Positions 4,950 through 5,423 of a stretch of DNA of 5,423 nucleotides are shown piece after piece. Below the pieces are notes generated by a model that saw only the letters and a program-made list of their open reading frames with translations, was not told the DNA's origin and searched no databases. Where the stretch lies: positions 1 through 5,423 of the forward strand of contig JAAXQB010000133.1 in assembly GCA_012329085.1 (NCBI GenBank), read 5' to 3'. Position 1 is the first letter of the stretch. Each line of letters starts with the position of its first letter. The translations under genes were made by a program, and so were the position numbers. This DNA is from Methanosarcinales archaeon (GTDB lineage Archaea > Halobacteriota > Methanosarcinia > Methanosarcinales > Methanosarcinaceae).

Positions 4950-5245
4950 AAGTTTAAAAATTGAATTAATAAAGATATTTTTGCATCGGCATCAATTATA
5001 AAATGAAAATGTATTCAACATATCGATAATAATAAAATATATAAAAAAAAGTTTCATAATAGCAAATGCAATAATTAAAAATTAAAAATGATATTGAACT
5101 ATTGATAATTTAATAATATTTATGCCATAAACAAAAAAATTAATCCTGCCATCTCGAAAATGAGTGGGATGGCAGGTAAAAGCTTAATAAAATGAGATAA
5201 ACTTATCATATAAATTATATAATCGATTTATTATCGAATTTTATA
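4950..5245 (-). pseudogene. Eroded second exosortase
   Basis: Minus-strand DNA here aligns with the middle of the intact exosortase gene. Bases 5110-5188 match 4451-4530 at roughly three positions in four by hand alignment, and encode IKLLPAIPLIFEMAGLIFLF against IRFLSAISLITVMAGLIIYI (residues 90-109). A one-base deletion follows, then nucleotide similarity continues (aligning with PILFLFFMV) and, after a gap, through GCAAAAATA near 4985, equivalent to residues 164-166. Upstream similarity fades by about 5245, so roughly the first 60 codons are missing; the Arg and His regions are not recognisable either. Frameshifts and stops make it non-functional. It may be the former exosortase partner of the adjacent sorting-tail gene, or a duplicated piece of the intact one. 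The limits are approximate. Confidence 0.75.
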
Positions 5246-5297
5246 ATTTTAGCAAATCATTTTATAATTTAGTTAGATTTAAAGAATGTTTATCAAT

Positions 5298-5423
5298 CTA
5301 CTCTTTTTTTCCTTTTTTAACAAGCCCCAATCCTGACAGACCAAGACCAACTAAAATCATCGTGGTAAGTTCTGGAATTGGAACAATTGTTGCCATTTCA
5401 AGATCCATATGTAAATAATCCAC
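5298..5423 (-). CDS. Secreted protein C-terminus with PEP-CTERM-like sorting signal (5' part outside window)
   Basis: The final 41 codons of a gene that enters from the right edge. They read VDYLHMDLEM, then ATIVPIPELT, then a hydrophobic stretch TMILVGLGLSGLGL, and end in KKGKKE. A Pro-x-Pro-Glu motif, one helix rich in Gly and Leu and a short basic tail at the C-terminus is the layout recognised by exosortases; the helix closely resembles bacterial PEP-CTERM helices. The protein is therefore a probable substrate of the exosortase at 3967-4797, and would be cleaved near the PIPE motif. Its mature domain is not in the window. The signal differs from the SEF-type tail in the 831-1321 pseudogene. 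There are no internal stops and the frame looks intact. Confidence 0.85.
   Translation of the reverse strand: MDYLHMDLEMATIVPIPELTTMILVGLGLSGLGLVKKGKKE

Noticed and set aside
1..5423. tRNA, rRNA or insertion sequence with transposase
   Set aside because: No cloverleaf with the conserved TTC-containing T loop, no rRNA-like stretch and no transposase-like protein was found on either strand.

Overview
The window is AT-rich and most likely archaeal, probably euryarchaeal. Two genes have a TTTATAAA box about 27-30 bases before the start codon, which suits archaeal leaderless or near-leaderless transcripts. Protein sorting signals resemble the archaeal PEF-CTERM and bacterial PEP-CTERM types. A bacterial source cannot be fully excluded from sequence alone.

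The theme is an exosortase/archaeosortase surface-protein sorting locus with one working core and several decaying parts. The core is a minus-strand pair (3203-4797): an exosortase-family transpeptidase with its Cys-Arg-His triad, overlapping an EpsI-type partner by 37 bases. Upstream of it on the same strand lies an eroded second exosortase (about 4950-5245). Beyond that, running off the right edge, is the 3' end of a gene whose product ends in a PEP-CTERM-like sorting signal (5298-5423), a plausible substrate. At 831-1321 on the plus strand is a broken gene for a secreted protein that also ends in a sorting-type tail. Opposite it at 643-810 is a fragment that may be a remnant of a second EpsI.

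Left to right: the C-terminal end of a histidine kinase with an apparent frameshift (1-191); a repeat-rich, gene-poor stretch with the two remnants (192-1598); a possible 38-residue ORF running into a CPBP (CAAX protease-like) membrane protein whose catalytic motifs are degenerate (1702-2478); a convergent small membrane protein (2483-2731); a second repeat-bearing spacer (2742-3200); EpsI and exosortase; the exosortase pseudogene; and the sorting-signal protein.

The spacers carry seven copies of a short imperfect palindrome (about 27 bp, TAGC...TTC...GAA...CGTTA, GC-richer than its surroundings), plus two copies of an 18-base AT palindrome lying between palindrome copies. One copy sits before eight Ts on the strand leaving the exosortase-EpsI pair and could serve as its terminator. 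CPBP proteins also occur as sorting proteases in other systems, so the CPBP gene could belong to the sorting theme, but this is inference.
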